NCBI GenBank assembly: GCA_023375785.1
Contig: SZWC01015147.1
Span: 37,745-59,389, forward strand
Direction: 5' to 3'
Length of the DNA stretch: 21,645 nucleotides
From: Penium margaritaceum
Taxonomy: Eukaryota; Streptophyta; Zygnematophyceae; Desmidiales; Peniaceae
Position 1 is the stretch's first letter, and each line of letters opens with the position of its first letter. The position numbers and the translations under genes are program-made. Below, piece by piece: positions 19,660 through 21,645 of the stretch. Under the pieces are notes generated by a model, which was not told the DNA's origin, searched no databases, and saw only the letters and a program-made list of their open reading frames with translations.

Positions 19660-19707
<48 letters not shown>
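19578..19707. repeat. Compound microsatellite (CT)n ... (TG)n
   Basis: About 70 bp of CT dinucleotides (19578-19651, one CCCC interruption) is followed by a 10-bp spacer and about 46 bp of TG dinucleotides (19662-19707). It explains the Ser/Leu/Val-rich plus ORF and the Arg/Glu/Thr/His-rich minus ORF that cross it. Confidence 0.97.
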
Positions 19708-19708
<1 letters not shown>

Positions 19709-20470
19709 ACGACTTCCGATTTGCTCAAGTGACCTCGAGCTAGAAAAAAGGAACGGGAAAGACCTCATTGGCCATTTTTTGTTCATCCGACCTGCAATGC
19801 ATCGTGCCATTGGGTACGAGCATTTATCCAATGTGTGAAACCGTTGAATGGTGTACAAAACAAAGTGGCACACAACAAAGATTGTTTCCTTTGTTCATAT
19901 ATCAAACAGGAAAGACAGCACTTGAATGGGTCAATGGGCCAAGGGCCTGTAGTGCCATTTGAGGACGAGATTTCTTGTTCGGAATGGGAATGAGCATAAC
20001 TGGTCAGGGGCGTTGCCATCCACGATCACATCAAATGATTGTGGGCGGCCACGGTCACATAATTGTGATGTACACAAAACACCCGCGGTACATGTCACAG
20101 GTGTTGAACGGAAAAACAAAATACATTGTTAACGGTACATCAATAGAATGTCAAATGATTCATACACCAAAAACATGACACTTGTCAGCCAGAAAAAATG
20201 CTGGAGATTTGGCCATTGAAATGAGTAACAAGGAAAGAATGAAATTAAATGTCGCCTGAAAAGTATATGGCCTAAAACAAAAAACACTGAGTACCCACTT
20301 TTCAATAATTATTCATACTAGAGTGGAGTATCGCGCATTTTTCTCCCAACGGTGGACATTGTGTGCATGATCTAGCGGGCTTTGGAAAAAGTGGGTTAAG
20401 CATGCAATTTTTCTTTTTGAGTGAGTAGATAATGCATTTTGTGTGAAAAATGGCTAGGAGCAATTCCGGA
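19708..20470. other. Intergenic stretch with no recognised gene
   Basis: Short open frames only (plus 19768-19962 and 19975-20178; minus 19783-20019 and 19931-20119), overlapping on both strands and without motifs. Nothing else is identified. Confidence 0.4.
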
Positions 20471-20600
20471 GGCCCATATACCAGTGGATAAAGCGGAAGT
20501 ATGCCGGAATGGTGAACGTGGCCATTTTGTTGCCTTGGCCAAGTGAGAGGTCACGAGTTTGATCCTAGCCCCATGCACATCTTGGTTGTAAAGGAAACTT
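20471..20600 (+). mobile_element. Candidate tRNA-derived SINE head (A-box and B-box like)
   Basis: TATACCAGTGGATAAAGC (from 20477) resembles the tRNA D-arm / Pol III A-box (TAGCTCAGTGGATAGAGC type). GAGGTCACGAGTTTGATCCT (20547-20566) resembles the B-box and T-arm (GGTTCGAATCC type). The boxes are about 77 nt apart, longer than in a normal tRNA, and the flanking ends do not pair as an acceptor stem, so it is not an intact tRNA gene. A tRNA-derived SINE or tRNA relic is the best reading. The 3' end and any tail or target-site duplication are not clear. Confidence 0.4.
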
Positions 20601-21360
20601 CCAAAAAAGAGAGTTTCTACCTTCTTGGAAGCTACATTGTTGATTTGCCTCCTTGGCACTAGGATGCTTATGTGTCAAGCCCACGGCGCAAGTCAAGTGG
20701 TGATGTGGGTGGATCAAGCCATTGCTCATGAATGTGCTTTTGAGTTATAGGACTGGACATACACATGTAAAAGGACTTGTCTGCGATTCTAATCAATTCA
20801 TCATTGCTTGATGCTCTCTTCCGTATTGATGACTTGAGGTCTTCTTCAGATGAGATAGTAAGGCATTACTACTCTTGAAGATGAGGTGTGCAATTGAATA
20901 TGCTTGGGGTGCACATCACATCCCTGTAAAGGAAGAACGTGTTTAACCGTTGTGAGCATTGCTAGTTTTGTGGCTTCTCCACCAGAGTTGGTTAGCTCAA
21001 TAGCTAACAAGAGCTCCATTGTATCCACAATACGTTGGATTGTTTTCATACATTTTTCATGTTCTAGTCTCATGGTCCAAGTGTGAACCACCTTAGGCGT
21101 GGCATGAAATCAATCCAACCACTTCAGTTACCAAGGGCTATTTGTCTGCTTGTTACTGCCCCTTTCTCTATCTTTTTCTCATTCCAACAATGAATCTAAC
21201 ATCCCACCCCTACTACCGGTAACTTCTATCTTTTCATAATCATTGGCCATGCAAGACCAGAACATGGACTGTTTCCTTAGTGCTCAACCTATCTTTGTTC
21301 GAATTCACGTAATCAAATCCTTTTCATCCTAATCACCCCTTCAATCCTTAATCCTATCTC
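20601..21360. other. Intergenic stretch with no recognised gene
   Basis: The only sizeable open frame is minus 20846-21091 (MRLEHEKCMKTIQRIVDTME then LLLAIELTNSGGEATKLAML), short and unrecognised; its plus-strand complement is also partly open. No other structure was noticed. Confidence 0.4.
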
Positions 21361-21363
21361 AAC

Positions 21364-21506
21364 TCCTCTCTCTCTCTATATATCTCTCTCTATCTCTCTC
21401 TCTATCTCTCTCCCCCACCCTTCCCCTCTCCCTCTCCCTCTCCATCTCCCTCTCTCTCTCCCTCTCTCTCTCTCCCTCTCTCTCTCCCTCTCTCTCTCTC
21501 TCTCTA
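21364..21506. repeat. CT-rich microsatellite tract
   Basis: About 140 bp of CT dinucleotides with CCCT and TATATAT interruptions. On the minus strand it encodes the Arg/Glu repeat of a spurious ORF. Confidence 0.95.
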
Positions 21507-21595
21507 AATTTATGTGCATGTATCTTCTATTCACACAAAGAAAAACACGTATACACACAAAGAGGATACATATGCACACAAAGACCAATTAACAT

Positions 21596-21608
21596 GCACA
21601 CACATACA

Positions 21609-21645
<37 letters not shown>
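21596..21645. repeat. (AC)n microsatellite at the right edge
   Basis: CACA/TACA units give way to a pure AC repeat that runs off the window end. Confidence 0.95.

Noticed and set aside
19502..19873. 123-codon minus ORF and 88-codon plus ORF across the microsatellite
   Set aside because: Dominated by (CT)n and (TG)n translated as Arg/Glu, Thr/His or Ser/Leu/Val; not genes.
21376..21588. 70-codon minus ORF rich in Arg-Glu
   Set aside because: Translation of the CT-rich microsatellite.
1..21645. CRISPR array, bacterial operon or phage-like system
   Set aside because: No regularly spaced direct repeats with unique spacers and no clusters of prokaryote-like genes; all recognised coding material is a spliced eukaryotic gene or a Ty3 remnant.

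Overview
The window looks like nuclear DNA of a green plant or streptophyte alga. Three things support this: spliced coding sequence for a plant-type cytosolic ribosomal protein, chromodomain-bearing Ty3/gypsy (Metaviridae) LTR retrotransposons with a tRNA-iMet-type primer site, and long plant-like microsatellites. A charophyte such as Chara is a guess from the overall look (long introns, poly-G runs, dense decayed Ty3 elements) and is not proven. No bacterial operon, CRISPR array or rRNA gene is visible.

Layout. (1) 1-2140: GC-rich, low-complexity DNA carrying the 5' end of one recognisable host gene on the minus strand, 40S ribosomal protein eS1 (RPS3A). Its first 20 residues are split between an 11-nt coding exon (1827-1837) and a 48-nt exon (1267-1314), separated by a G/C-rich intron. 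The rest of the gene must lie beyond the left edge, because 1-1266 reads as intron. (2) 2141-3700: no gene. It contains a dense cluster of inverted repeats, G-runs and hairpins, including two oppositely oriented copies of a short sequence that stays open in the same reading frame in both. (3) About 3800-8715: an old, heavily broken Ty3/gypsy element on the minus strand ('element 2'), with gag, RT, RNase H and integrase remnants in the expected order. (4) About 8771-14364: a second Ty3/gypsy element on the minus strand ('element 1') with two ~620-bp LTRs, a PBS, and protease, RT, RNase H, integrase and chromodomain remnants. Its left LTR begins 56 bp from the gag-like ORF of element 2, so it probably inserted into element 2. 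(5) 14365-21645: AT-richer DNA in which I recognise no gene. It has one tRNA-like (SINE-like) segment near 20.5 kb, a compound (CT)n/(TG)n microsatellite and a CT-rich plus (AC)n tract that runs off the right edge.

The only likely functional gene is eS1. Both retroelements carry stops, frameshifts and substituted catalytic residues and appear dead. I found no convincing undescribed system. The items most worth a second look are the eS1 micro-exon arrangement, the inverted coding-like repeat at 2.84-3.56 kb, and the nested element pair with a chromodomain that is still open.
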